Counted from the stretch's first letter, positions 26,452 through 35,722 are shown. The stretch: DNA of 64,000 nucleotides from Ruegeria lacuscaerulensis ITI-1157 (GCA_000161775.1 GG704596.1:2070178-2134177), one strand, 5' to 3'. Notes: a model not told the origin generated them from the letters alone. Program-made: numbers and translations.

Positions 26452-27822
26452 TTATTCCGCCGGTACGCTGTGCGCATCCGACTGGTCGCGCGCAGCGTCG
26501 ATCAGCGCACGCCGGGCCAGGGCATAATTGTCCTCGGCGCCTCCGCGCTTGGCCCGCCGATCGTCCAGAATGCGCTCGACCGTGTCGAGCCGCCCCGCGC
26601 GCAGGCCGGAATCGATGGTGATGCGTTCGAAGACGTCGCGTTGCGCGTGGCTGCCGCCCGCCAGCTGCATGCTGTTGCGCGCGGCCAGCAGATGGTCGAA
26701 GGCGCGAGCATGGTCGCCGTCTCCGAACGCCTCGAGCCCCTTGGCCGCCGCCAGGCCGGGATCGGCCATGCGCCTTGCCGTGTCGGTCTTGGGGGTCTGG
26801 GCATCCTTGTGAATGCGCCCCAGCAGTTTCGCCGTGGCATCGGCGCGGCTGTCTCCGGTGAGGGCCAGCAGATAGTGCAGATCGGCGAAGATCAGGCATC
26901 CGTCCTCGGTGCGCGCCGCGCTCAGATCGGCCAGTTCTTCCCAACGGGACCCGACATCGACGCCCTCCAGTTCGAGCCGCGACAGCAGCGACGTCGCGTT
27001 CGAGATGTCACGGTAGTCATCCGTTTTGTCCTTGCGGATCTCGTGGTCGTAGAGCGCGAACACCTGATCGACCTGACCCAGATCCAGATGCATCAGCGCC
27101 TTGTGCCACCAGACGTGATAGCGGAAATTGTTGCAATGTGCCCAGGCCGCCTCGCGCCCCGCGAACCAGTCCAGACCAGCCTTGGCGTTGCCGGTCATCT
27201 CGTGCACATGCGCCACCGCGTGCAGGCCCCAGGCGTCGTCCGACACCATCCACAGCGCCTGCCGGCCTGCGATCTCGGCCTTGTCATAGTCGCCGGTTTC
27301 CTCGAGCGCGAAGGAATGGCAGCCCAGCAGGTAGCCCCGGCCCGGATGATCGGGCGCGTAGGCGGGCAGCACCCGCTCGATCGAGCGGCGCATACCGGCC
27401 GCGTCGCCCAGAACGAACCGGGTGGCGTGGCCAAGCTTCATGGCCAGCGAATCCTCGGGGTGGGCGCGCAGGATGGTCTCGAACGTCTGGACCGCGCGCG
27501 ACGGATGACCCTCCAGCCAGTGATTCAGGGCGTCCAGATACAGCGCCTCGCGCGGGGTGATCGGCTGCTGATCGGCGGCGGCGCGGGCGTTTGCGGCGGC
27601 CTCTCGCGCAACGGCCGTCATCTCGCGCCGGCCCAACAGCACCATGAACAGCCCCTTGACCGCATGGCCCAGCGCAAAACCCGGCTCCAGTTCCAGCACT
27701 CTGCCCAGATGCTGGGGTGTGACGGCCGCGTGGGCCAGGAAACCAAGCAGCACACCGTTCCAGGCCTCGGCCGCAGCCGGGTCGGTCAGGGTGTTCATCT
27801 GTCCAAAAAGGTCTTGTTTCAT
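26452..27822 (-). CDS. TPR repeat protein, TTC38-like
   Basis: A 456-residue soluble helical-repeat protein resembling the bacterial TTC38 family, recognisable from AWGLHAVAHVHEMTG, HVWWHKALMHLDLGQ and the repeated pattern of paired helices. The HAVAHVHEMTG and CNNFRYHVWWHKA elements are conserved in the family, whose function is unknown. Start at 27822 (MKQDLFGQM); an alternative Met at 27798 is possible. It is first in a minus-strand run TTC38-opgC-opgG-opgH, although a glucan role for it is only positional. Confidence 0.65.
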   Translation of the reverse strand: MKQDLFGQMNTLTDPAAAEAWNGVLLGFLAHAAVTPQHLGRVLELEPGFALGHAVKGLFMVLLGRREMTAVAREAAANARAAADQQPITPREALYLDALNHWLEGHPSRAVQTFETILRAHPEDSLAMKLGHATRFVLGDAAGMRRSIERVLPAYAPDHPGRGYLLGCHSFALEETGDYDKAEIAGRQALWMVSDDAWGLHAVAHVHEMTGNAKAGLDWFAGREAAWAHCNNFRYHVWWHKALMHLDLGQVDQVFALYDHEIRKDKTDDYRDISNATSLLSRLELEGVDVGSRWEELADLSAARTEDGCLIFADLHYLLALTGDSRADATAKLLGRIHKDAQTPKTDTARRMADPGLAAAKGLEAFGDGDHARAFDHLLAARNSMQLAGGSHAQRDVFERITIDSGLRAGRLDTVERILDDRRAKRGGAEDNYALARRALIDAARDQSDAHSVPAE

Positions 27823-28121
27823 GCTTGGGTCCAATCCGGTTGCGCAAAGTGACACCCATGGGCTTAGCAGAGTGTTCGGGTGCGACGTACCAGTATTGGG
27901 GCTGCTCTCGAATTGGTGAAAGTCCGTGTGCGGCAAACGCGAAAAAATCCGCCTGTTCAGGCAGATGTTTCAGCAACTTGCCGCCGAAGCCAGCACAAGT
28001 GTTTCAGGTATCGGTTGCCGCGTTCCGGGATCGGCGGCAGGGGGGGAAGATCCGCGATTGCGTTTTCGGCTTCCTGCCGCCACAGTCTGACGGGTCGAAA
28101 AGCCGAACCCGGAGAAGCCGA
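27823..28121. other. divergent intergenic region
   Basis: This 299-bp gap lies between the divergent TPR and inositol-monophosphatase genes. The only structure noted is GCCTG-TT-CAGGC at 27951-27962, a 5-bp inverted repeat. A GGAG ribosome site for the plus-strand gene is at about 28111-28114. No gene was found. Confidence 0.5.
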
Positions 28122-28913
28122 ATGACCGATAATCTGGAACGCAGGGAGTTTGCCGTCGCAGTCTGCAGTCAGGCCGGTGAACTGGCAGCCCGGTATTTTG
28201 CGGATCGTGACGCGCTTGTCGTTGACCGGAAGGGCGCGCAGGATTGGGTCAGCGAAGCCGACCGGAATGTCGAGACTTTCATTCGCGACAGGATCGCCGA
28301 GGCATGGCCCGAGGATGGCATCGTGGGCGAGGAGCATGGCCGCAAGTCAGGGACCAGCGGGTTTGACTGGGTGATCGACCCGATCGACGGGACCACGAAT
28401 TTCGTCAATGGGATTCCGGCCTGGACGGTCGTTCTGGCGGGTGTCTCGGGCGGGCGGACGCAGGTTGGCGTGATCCATGATCCGAATGTGGACGAAACCT
28501 ATGTTGCCCTGCGCGGCGGTGGCGCCACGTTGAATGACGCCCCGATGCGGGTCGCTGCGGGGGTTGCGTTGAATTCGGGCACGGTGGCCGTCGGCTACTC
28601 GAACCGGATCGAGGCGCGCCATGTGCTGCCGATCGTGGCGGACCTGATTGCGCGCGGGGCGATGTTTCATCGCAATGCCAGTGGGGCCTTGTCTTTGGCC
28701 TATGTCGCGGCGGGGCGGTTGCTGGGCTATGTCGAGGAACACATGAACGCCTGGGATTGTCTGGCCGGGCAATTGATGATCGCCGAGGCCGGTGGCTGCA
28801 TCGAGGATCAGGACGCCGATACAATGATCCGTCAGGGCGGCCGGGTGATCGCTGGAACGCCCGACGTGTTCGACACCCTGCGCGAGATTGCCGAGCGGGT
28901 ATGGGCGGATTGA
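28122..28913 (+). CDS. inositol monophosphatase family phosphatase
   Basis: A 263-residue Mg2+-dependent sugar-phosphate phosphatase. The family metal and catalytic motifs are all visible: GEEHG, DPIDGTTNFVNGIP and NAWDCLAGQLMIAEAGG. The ATG at 28122 follows GGAG by seven bases. The family includes inositol-1-phosphatase (SuhB), histidinol phosphatase (HisN) and CysQ-type enzymes, and the sequence alone does not decide between them. It converges on the histidine phosphatase gene, with 4 bp between stops. Confidence 0.88.
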   Translation: MTDNLERREFAVAVCSQAGELAARYFADRDALVVDRKGAQDWVSEADRNVETFIRDRIAEAWPEDGIVGEEHGRKSGTSGFDWVIDPIDGTTNFVNGIPAWTVVLAGVSGGRTQVGVIHDPNVDETYVALRGGGATLNDAPMRVAAGVALNSGTVAVGYSNRIEARHVLPIVADLIARGAMFHRNASGALSLAYVAAGRLLGYVEEHMNAWDCLAGQLMIAEAGGCIEDQDADTMIRQGGRVIAGTPDVFDTLREIAERVWAD

Positions 28914-28917
28914 CCCT

Positions 28918-29484
28918 CTAGCCGATCGCGCGCCACCCGGTTCGCGGTCGCAAGGTGGCCAGATCCGCATGCCAGAAATGCCCTTGGAACGGTTGGTCGA
29001 ATTGTCGGTCGATGGGCCGATGCGACAAGGCGCACCACAACAGCGTACCGACGGCCCCATGTGTCACGATCGCAAGATCCGCCCCGTCATGAGTCGCGAC
29101 GATCCGGGAAACGGCACCGCGTATCCGGGCCTGAGCGTCGCGGGCCGTTTCCCATCCACAAAAGCTATGATCGGGCTGAGCAAAGAACGCGTCCGCTGCC
29201 GCCTCGAACTTGTTTTTGGGCAGGTATCCTGTTGCGCTGCGGTCATTTTCGCCCAGGGCTGCGTCGCAGTCCACTGGCAAGGCGCGGGTCGCCGCAAGGA
29301 TCGCGGCGGTCTCGCGGGCCTTTCTTTCGGCGCTGGTCCAGATCTGCGACACGTCGGCCATTGCGTCGCTGGCCGCGAAAGTCCGAGCCCTGTGGCGGCC
29401 CTGTTCATGCAGGGGCCAGTCCACCACCGGGATGTCGGGATCGACGGTGACTTCGGGATGCGTGATCACCAGAAGGACCGACAT
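28918..29484 (-). CDS. histidine phosphatase superfamily protein with altered RHG motif
   Basis: A 188-residue protein of the phosphoglycerate-mutase-like fold. The nucleophile His is residue 9, but the usual RHG/RHGE motif reads THPE (LLVITHPEV). The later motifs are intact: TSAERKARETA and the second His in LAIVTHGAVGTLLW. Loss of the phosphate-binding Arg beside the catalytic His suggests altered substrate or weak activity. Its ATG directly abuts the stop of the ABC ATPase gene, so it is the last gene of that operon and its substrate is probably linked to what the transporter imports. Confidence 0.75.
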   Translation of the reverse strand: MSVLLVITHPEVTVDPDIPVVDWPLHEQGRHRARTFAASDAMADVSQIWTSAERKARETAAILAATRALPVDCDAALGENDRSATGYLPKNKFEAAADAFFAQPDHSFCGWETARDAQARIRGAVSRIVATHDGADLAIVTHGAVGTLLWCALSHRPIDRQFDQPFQGHFWHADLATLRPRTGWRAIG

Positions 29485-30558
29485 TTATTCCTCGGGCAGC
29501 AGAACCGGGCCTTTTTCGGCGAAGGCCATGCGTATCTGGGTGCCCGGCGCCAGAGGAGCGTCCACGTCTTCGTGCACCGCGAAGACTTGCCCGAAATTGC
29601 CGGTCAGCGTGTATTCCATCCGCACACCCACATAGGTCGCCTTGGCGACGGTCGCCGGAATTCCCCGTTCCTTGCCGATCACCAGGCGCGACGGGCGGAC
29701 GGCAATAGTGGCCGGGCCTGCGGGCAGGCCGCGTGACGGCAGCGTGTGGCGATAGCCTTCGATCTCGATCGTGGCGGTATCGCCCTCGACGGCCACGATC
29801 TGACAGTCCAGCAGGTTGGCCTCGCCGATGAAATCGGCCACGAAGCGGTCGTTGGGGGCGTCATACAGCTGCCGGGGCGTTCCGATCTGGGCAATGGCGG
29901 CGTTGCGCATCACCACGATCTCGTCCGATACGGCCAGCGCCTCTTCCTGGTCATGGGTGACATAGACGACCGTCAGGCCGAGATCCTGCTGGATGGCGCG
30001 GATGTCCTCGCGCACCTGGCGGCGCAGTTTGGCATCCAGGTTCGACAGCGGCTCGTCGAACAACAGCACCTGCGGTTCCAGCACCAGCGCACGCGCCACG
30101 GCGACCCGCTGCTGCTGCCCCCCCGACAGTTCCGACGGCAACCGCGCGTCAAACCCCTTGAGGCCCACCAGATCCAGCCCTTGCAACGCGCGGCTGCGGG
30201 CCTCGTCCTTGCCGAAGCCCGAAAAGGTCAGGCCGTACATGACGTTTTCCAGTACGCTCATATGCGGGAACAGGGCATAGGACTGGAACACCATCGACAC
30301 GTCGCGATCGGTGGCCGGCAGCTTGGTCACGTCGCGGTCGCCGATCAGGATGCGGCCCGAACTGGCCATCTCGAGCCCCGCGATCATGCGCAGGGTCGTG
30401 GTCTTGCCGCAGCCTGACGGACCCAGCAACGTGACCAGCTTGCCCGCCTCGACATGCAGGTCGATGGCGTCGACGGCGACGACATCCTTTCCGAAAACCT
30501 TGGACACGCGTTCAAAGCGGACCGGGGCGGCCTTCGAGCCGATGTGAGTGTCGGTCAT
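29485..30558 (-). CDS. ABC transporter ATP-binding protein (AfuC/FbpC/PotA-like)
   Basis: A 357-residue ABC ATPase with Walker A GPSGCGKT at 46-53, Q-loop FQSYALFPHMSV, signature ELSGGQQQR, Walker B LLFDEPLSNLDAKL, the switch His in VTHDQEEAL, and a C-terminal TOBE-type domain from about residue 240. It energises the fused permease encoded just upstream (4-bp overlap). Ligand specificity is set by the binding protein, not this subunit. Confidence 0.9.
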   Translation of the reverse strand: MTDTHIGSKAAPVRFERVSKVFGKDVVAVDAIDLHVEAGKLVTLLGPSGCGKTTTLRMIAGLEMASSGRILIGDRDVTKLPATDRDVSMVFQSYALFPHMSVLENVMYGLTFSGFGKDEARSRALQGLDLVGLKGFDARLPSELSGGQQQRVAVARALVLEPQVLLFDEPLSNLDAKLRRQVREDIRAIQQDLGLTVVYVTHDQEEALAVSDEIVVMRNAAIAQIGTPRQLYDAPNDRFVADFIGEANLLDCQIVAVEGDTATIEIEGYRHTLPSRGLPAGPATIAVRPSRLVIGKERGIPATVAKATYVGVRMEYTLTGNFGQVFAVHEDVDAPLAPGTQIRMAFAEKGPVLLPEE

Positions 30559-32771
30559 GGCGATGTCTCCGTTTCGTGCACAGTGCGCCGCCCGATGCGG
30601 ACCCGGCCCACCAGAAGTTGCAGCAACCCGACCGCCGCCAGCATCACGAAGATCAGGGTCGTGGAATAGGCGATGGCCAGGCCGTAATCGTTGTTCTCGA
30701 CCCGCCCGATGATATAGCTGGTGGCCATGTCATATTCGGCGCTGACCAGAAAGATCACGGCCGAGATGGCGGTCATCGCGCGGACGAAGCTGTAGACCAG
30801 CGCGGCCAGGATCGCCGGCCGCAGCAGCGGCAGGATGATGCGCCGGAAAGTCTGCCAGGAATTCGCCCCCAGCGTCAGCGAGGATTCATCCAGGCTGCGG
30901 TCCAGCTGTGACATGCTGGCGATGCCGGCGCGCACGCCCACGGGCATGTTGCGGAAGATGAAGCTGACCACCAGGATGACGCCAGTTCCCGTGATCTCGA
31001 TCGGGGGCACGTTGAATGCCAGAATATAGCTGACGCCGATCACCGTGCCGGGAATGGCAAAGGACAGCATGGTGCCGAATTCGAAGGCGTTCTTGCCCGC
31101 GAAATTCTGCCGGGTCAGAAGATAGGCCGTCACCAGACCCACGGCTGCGGTCAGCGGGGCGGCGATGGCGGCGATGGTGATGGTGGTCCAGAAACTGTCC
31201 CAGGCGGCGCCGGTCCAGCGGATGCCTTCCGCATCCAGCCGCACCGAGAAGGCGGTGACGTAGTGCTTGAAAGTCAGCGTGTTGTTGACCCCCCACAGCT
31301 CGACCACGCTGCCATAGGCGATCATCGCATAGATCACCACCGTGAACAGCGCCCAGCCCAGCGCGATCACCGCCACCGGGATCGACAGGCCCTTGGGCAT
31401 CAGCGGGTGCACACCGGAATCGCCCTTGCCGGTCACGGTGGTATAGCTTTTCTTGCCCAGCCAGGCGCGCTGCGCGTAGAAGGCCGACAGGGTAAAGAAC
31501 AAAAGCACCATCGCCAGCACCGCCGCGCGGCCCTGATCGTACTGGGCGCCGACGATGGCAAAGAAGATCTCGGTCGACAGCACGTCGAAATTGCCGCCCA
31601 GAACCAGCGGGTTGCCGAAATCGGCCATGCTCTCGATGAAGCCCAGCAGAAAGGCGTTGGCCAGGCCCGGTCGCATCAAGGGCAGCGAGACGGTTCGGAA
31701 GGTCTGCCACCGGTTGGCCCGCAAGGTCTGGGCGGCCTCTTCCATCGAGGGCGAGACGCCCTCGACCACGCCGATCAGCACCAGGAAGGCGATGGGCGTG
31801 AAGGCAAGGGTCTGGGCGATCAGGATGCCGGGCATCCCGTACAGCCAGCGCGTGGGCTGGGTGCCGAACAGCTCGGCGATGAATCGCGTTACCGATCCGG
31901 ACAGGCCGAACAGCAGGATCAGCGCCAGGCCGATGACGAAGGGCGGGGTGATGATCGGCAGCACCGTCAGGGCGCGCAGCGCCCGTTTGTAGCGAAAGCC
32001 CGACCGGGTGACGACCAGCGCGAAACACAGGCCCAACGCGGTTGTGAGCAGCCCGACCAGAACCGCCAGCACCAGCGAATTCCAGGCCGCACCGCATTTC
32101 GCGCCCCACAGGCACCCCAGCCCCCACAGCCGGTCGTCGAAGAATTTCGAAAAGAAGACCGCCACCGAATAGGCCCCGTCCTCGGTCACGAAGGCGGCAA
32201 ACAGCATTCTGGCGATCGGGAAGAAGACAAAGGCGGTGACGATGGTGATGACGCCGCCGATGGCGCTGACGACGAACACGTCTCCGTTCACGGCGCCGCG
32301 CGCGGCGATCCCCTGGGTCAGCAGAAACAGAAAGCTCGAGGCGCAGATCATCGCGCCATAGCCCATGCCGAACTGCCGGTCGCCCAGCTCTCCGAACAGG
32401 GCGGTCAGCCAGTCGAAATTGAACCCGCGGATGCCAATGCCGAACCCTTGCGCGATCAGCCAGGCAAAGCCGAACGCCCCCGACAGGATCAAAATGCGGG
32501 CGTGCAGCGGATCAGATTTCGGCCGGCCCAGCGCCAGCAGCGGCAAGGCCAGCGCAAGGACCATCGGCGCCAGCCAAAGCTTCTTGCCCTGCGCAAGCAG
32601 AAAGGCCGCGGGCGCATAGTCGTCGTCAAACGGATAGCCATCGACCAGCCAGTGGAACGACCAGAAGCCGTCCTCGACCATGTACCAGGGCAGCAGGCAA
32701 TAGCCGACCCACCCGGCGGCGATCCAGAAGATCAGCACCGAATGGGCCGTTTTTGTGGTGGAACGTTTCAT
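30555..32771 (-). CDS. ABC transporter permease, two fused domains (AfuB-like)
   Basis: A 738-residue membrane protein holding two permease domains, each with an EAA-type loop: EEAAQTLRANRWQTFRTVSL near the middle and ESSLTLGANSWQTFRRIILP near the end. About 200 N-terminal residues with several extra hydrophobic segments precede the first domain. FbpB iron permeases are near 500 residues, so this longer layout is closer to AfuB-type (sugar-phosphate) permeases. It abuts the binding-protein gene with no gap and overlaps the ATPase gene. Confidence 0.85.
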   Translation of the reverse strand: MKRSTTKTAHSVLIFWIAAGWVGYCLLPWYMVEDGFWSFHWLVDGYPFDDDYAPAAFLLAQGKKLWLAPMVLALALPLLALGRPKSDPLHARILILSGAFGFAWLIAQGFGIGIRGFNFDWLTALFGELGDRQFGMGYGAMICASSFLFLLTQGIAARGAVNGDVFVVSAIGGVITIVTAFVFFPIARMLFAAFVTEDGAYSVAVFFSKFFDDRLWGLGCLWGAKCGAAWNSLVLAVLVGLLTTALGLCFALVVTRSGFRYKRALRALTVLPIITPPFVIGLALILLFGLSGSVTRFIAELFGTQPTRWLYGMPGILIAQTLAFTPIAFLVLIGVVEGVSPSMEEAAQTLRANRWQTFRTVSLPLMRPGLANAFLLGFIESMADFGNPLVLGGNFDVLSTEIFFAIVGAQYDQGRAAVLAMVLLFFTLSAFYAQRAWLGKKSYTTVTGKGDSGVHPLMPKGLSIPVAVIALGWALFTVVIYAMIAYGSVVELWGVNNTLTFKHYVTAFSVRLDAEGIRWTGAAWDSFWTTITIAAIAAPLTAAVGLVTAYLLTRQNFAGKNAFEFGTMLSFAIPGTVIGVSYILAFNVPPIEITGTGVILVVSFIFRNMPVGVRAGIASMSQLDRSLDESSLTLGANSWQTFRRIILPLLRPAILAALVYSFVRAMTAISAVIFLVSAEYDMATSYIIGRVENNDYGLAIAYSTTLIFVMLAAVGLLQLLVGRVRIGRRTVHETETSP

Positions 32772-33797
32772 TTACTGCGGCAGAACCGAAACCTCTTCGT
32801 CCCATTTCTGCAGCAGGCGTTTGCGTTCGTCGGACGAGCCGTATTTCTTGAAGTCATAGTCGATCAGCTTGATCTGGCTCATGTCCGGCGCGCTGTCCGA
32901 GGTCTTGGCCGCCTTGTTCGACGGTACCTGGAAGGCGTTGACCTCGAGCGCCAGGTTCTGCGCCTCGGCGCTCAGGGCCCAGTCATAGAATTTCTTGGCC
33001 TCTTCGACATTGCGGGCGCCGTCGATGATCGACATCGACCCGATCTCGTATCCGGTGCCCTCGCACGGGGCGACCACCTTGATGGGAAAGCCTGCCACGG
33101 CCTGTTTCACCGCGTCATGCATGAACACGATGCCGATGGTCGTCTCGCCGCGGGCCGCCGCCTTGATCGGGGCCGAGCCCGACTTGGTGTACTGGTTGAT
33201 GTTCTTGTGCAGGCCCTTCATGAACTCGAACCCTTCGTCCTCGCCGAAGATCTGAACCATCGAGGCCAGCGTCGTGTAGGCGGTCCCTGACGAGTTCGGG
33301 TTCGCCATCTGGATATGGCCCTTGTATTCAGGCTTCAGCAGATCCTTCCAGCAGGACGGCTCGGGCAGGTTGTTGGCTGCCAGCAACTCGGTGTTGTAGC
33401 CATAGCCGAGCGCGCCCGAATAGATCCCGATCGTCCGGTTCCCGGCGCTTTCGGCCTGCGAGATCGCCCAGTCATGCAGTTGATCGCGCATGGGCGAAAT
33501 GTATTCCATCGTCAGGCCTTCTTCGGCCGCTTGCAGATGCGGATCACCCGTACCGCCCCACCACACGTCGCCCTTGGGGTTGGACGCTTCGGCGCGGATC
33601 TGGGCAAAGGTCTCGCCCGAGGATTTGCGGGTCATGTTGACATCGATGCCGGTGGCGTCCTCGAAGCTGCGCGCCATCAGCTGGCACCAGTCCTCTTGCG
33701 CCGAGCAGTACAGGGTCAGCTTGTCCGCGTAGGACGCCGAGACCGAGGTGGTCAGGGCCACGAGTGAACCTGCGAATGTCAGTGTGAGTCGTTTCAT
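32772..33797 (-). CDS. periplasmic ABC substrate-binding protein, AfuA/FbpA family
   Basis: A 341-residue exported binding protein (signal peptide to about residue 24, SASYA). After the signal comes KLTLYCSAQEDWCQLMARSF, typical of the FbpA/AfuA class, with the ligand-binding region NPKGDVWWGGTGDPHL. The adjacent Tyr-Tyr pair used by ferric-binding FbpA proteins is absent. Instead a His-Asp pair (227-228, VFMHDAV) is followed 24 residues later by Glu251; from memory, AfuA hexose-phosphate binders use a His-Asp/Glu set with that spacing. A phosphorylated organic ligand is therefore favoured over iron. Automatic annotation would probably say iron(III). Confidence 0.7.
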   Translation of the reverse strand: MKRLTLTFAGSLVALTTSVSASYADKLTLYCSAQEDWCQLMARSFEDATGIDVNMTRKSSGETFAQIRAEASNPKGDVWWGGTGDPHLQAAEEGLTMEYISPMRDQLHDWAISQAESAGNRTIGIYSGALGYGYNTELLAANNLPEPSCWKDLLKPEYKGHIQMANPNSSGTAYTTLASMVQIFGEDEGFEFMKGLHKNINQYTKSGSAPIKAAARGETTIGIVFMHDAVKQAVAGFPIKVVAPCEGTGYEIGSMSIIDGARNVEEAKKFYDWALSAEAQNLALEVNAFQVPSNKAAKTSDSAPDMSQIKLIDYDFKKYGSSDERKRLLQKWDEEVSVLPQ

Positions 33798-33890
33798 GTC
33801 TTTCCTCCCAGTTGCATGTCGGTGGCCGGGTCGGCCGCCTCGTACTCGTCCTCACACGGTCTTGCGCCGCTTTGATTTATTCCGTTCCCG

Positions 33891-35552
33891 TCAGGATGCG
33901 CCTCCGATCTTGCGGGGGTGGGCCAGCCGGCTACGCAGCAGATCGCCGGTTTCCTCGGCAATCGGATAGGCCACGAAGGCCAGCGCCGCATTCACCTGCT
34001 TGAGCAGGCGCAGTGTCTCCTGGTGGATGTTGGTGGTTTCGATGCTGGCGGATGCCCCGTTTTGCAGTCGCTTCAGATGGCGTTCCTGCAGTTTCTGTTC
34101 TTCGATGCGAATGCGATCCTTCTCGGCCACAAGCTGACGTGCCGCCTCGGCGTCTCCGGTGGTCAGGACACTCAGCGCCAGTTGACCGTTCGTCACGACC
34201 TGATCGTGAAACTGCTCGATGTCGTCCAACCCTTCTTTCGAGAAGGTCACTGCCTCGTCCGCCAATTTCCGCGCCAGCCCGACAAGGTTCACGGCAATCC
34301 GGTCGGCGGCTTCTTCCAGGTTGTTGGCCATAGCCACGATGCCAAGCGATTTCTTTTCCTGTTCCGGCGTCAGGTCGTTTTCACCCATGCGCGAGATGTA
34401 GATCTTGATGGCGAAATGCATCCGATCAACCTCGTCCTCGCGCAGCTGGATGGTTCGGGCCAGATCTGGGTCCCAGTTGCGGAACAGGTGAATGACCGGC
34501 ACCAGCATGGCCTGTACGGTTTCCGCCATGCGCAGCAATTCCCGTTGCGCGCAGGCCAGTGCCAGCGGCGGGTGATCCAGCGCGCTGGAATCCAGCGCCG
34601 AAACGCTTTCGGGCTCGGTTGGCGAATGTCGGGGCAGAACCGCATCGACCAATCGCACCAGCGGGCCGGTCAGCGGCAGAGCCAGCACAAGTAGTGCGAT
34701 GTTCAGCAGAATGTGCAGCGCGACGACTTGCTGCCCGGGCACCGGGCCGAGCACCCCCATCTGAACGACGCCCGCAAGCAGCAGAGCGAGTGCGATCAAG
34801 GTGACGCAGGCCCGCGCGGCAAGGTTGGACAGGACGACCAGACGGGCCGGGCGCTCCTGCCCCCACAACAGCGCCACCGGAATTGCCGCCCCGCCCAGGT
34901 TTGCCCCGATCACCAGCGCGGCCGCCACCGGACTTGCGACCAGCCCCGAGGCGGCGAAGGTTGCAAAGGTCAGCACTGCGGCCAGGCTGGAATGCATCAC
35001 CCACGCCAGAACGGCGCCGATGACATAGGCGCTGAGCAGGTCGTTCTGGAAATAGGTGGCGATGCTTTGCACGATCGGATTTGATCCGATTGAAACTGTT
35101 GCGTCGCGGATCATGCCCAACGACATAAGGACCAGCGCAAAGCCGATCACGATCCGACCGATTTGCTTGGCCTTGCGCCGGCGCGCCTTGAGGAAGGTCA
35201 CGACGCCGGCCAGCAGGGCAAAGGGGATTACCGCCTGAACCGGCAGAAACAGGACCTGCGCCATCAGCGCCGATCCGACCTCGGCCCCCAGGATCACGGC
35301 CAGCGCGGATTGCGGCGCCAGCATCCCCGACACCGCGAACCCCGCCCCGATCAGGGCTACCGCTGTTGCGCTTTGCATGAGCATGGCAGTCAGCCCTCCG
35401 CCCAGGGCGGCCGTCAGGCTCCGGTCTGACAGGACTTTCAGCCCGCGCTTGAGTTCCGGCAGAAAGGCCCGTTCGACGCCGGTGCGGATCAGCCGGACCG
35501 ACCAGAGCAGCAGCGCCACCGCGGCCGCCAGATGCGTTGCCATCACGATCAT
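33891..35552 (-). CDS. Na+/phosphate cotransporter family protein with PhoU-like domain
   Basis: A 553-residue NptA/PNaS-family carrier. Residues 1-310 contain about eight hydrophobic segments and the paired signature motifs LMQSATAVALIGAG (58-71) and VMHSSLAAVLTF. Residues about 330-540 form a helical PhoU-like cytoplasmic domain with coiled-coil character. The family imports inorganic phosphate with sodium. It is 93 bp upstream of the AfuABC-like genes on the same strand and divergent from a DeoR regulator, which places phosphate handling at this locus. Confidence 0.88.
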   Translation of the reverse strand: MIVMATHLAAAVALLLWSVRLIRTGVERAFLPELKRGLKVLSDRSLTAALGGGLTAMLMQSATAVALIGAGFAVSGMLAPQSALAVILGAEVGSALMAQVLFLPVQAVIPFALLAGVVTFLKARRRKAKQIGRIVIGFALVLMSLGMIRDATVSIGSNPIVQSIATYFQNDLLSAYVIGAVLAWVMHSSLAAVLTFATFAASGLVASPVAAALVIGANLGGAAIPVALLWGQERPARLVVLSNLAARACVTLIALALLLAGVVQMGVLGPVPGQQVVALHILLNIALLVLALPLTGPLVRLVDAVLPRHSPTEPESVSALDSSALDHPPLALACAQRELLRMAETVQAMLVPVIHLFRNWDPDLARTIQLREDEVDRMHFAIKIYISRMGENDLTPEQEKKSLGIVAMANNLEEAADRIAVNLVGLARKLADEAVTFSKEGLDDIEQFHDQVVTNGQLALSVLTTGDAEAARQLVAEKDRIRIEEQKLQERHLKRLQNGASASIETTNIHQETLRLLKQVNAALAFVAYPIAEETGDLLRSRLAHPRKIGGAS

Positions 35553-35627
35553 GCAGGCAGGACCGATTTCTTGGTGCGTTGGTACATCATTCCTCAGTTC
35601 GCAGAAGTGGTATTGGATTTGGTAATT

Positions 35628-35667
35628 CTCAACACTCAGTTGAGGTCAATGCAACAAAATAATTGCA
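35628..35667. promoter_or_regulatory. inverted repeats in the nptA-like/deoR divergent promoter region
   Basis: Two candidate operators lie in the AT-rich 170-bp gap between divergent starts at 35552 and 35723: CTCAAC-N5-GTTGAG (35628-35644) and TGCAA-N8-TTGCA (35650-35667). Either could bind the DeoR protein encoded alongside. No Pho box was recognised. Confidence 0.35.
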
Positions 35668-35722
35668 AAAATGCCCGAAACGCCACAACGTGACTCGGGC
35701 ATGGGACGAGTCGGATCGTGAG

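Noticed and set aside
31263-33290. 675-codon open frame on the plus strand
   Set aside because: Antisense shadow of the ABC permease and binding-protein genes; no family signature and extreme Gln/Arg/Asp content.
29485-33797. Simple ferric-iron FbpABC transporter
   Set aside because: The Tyr pair of ferric-binding proteins is missing, the permease is much longer than FbpB, and no iron-related gene is nearby.
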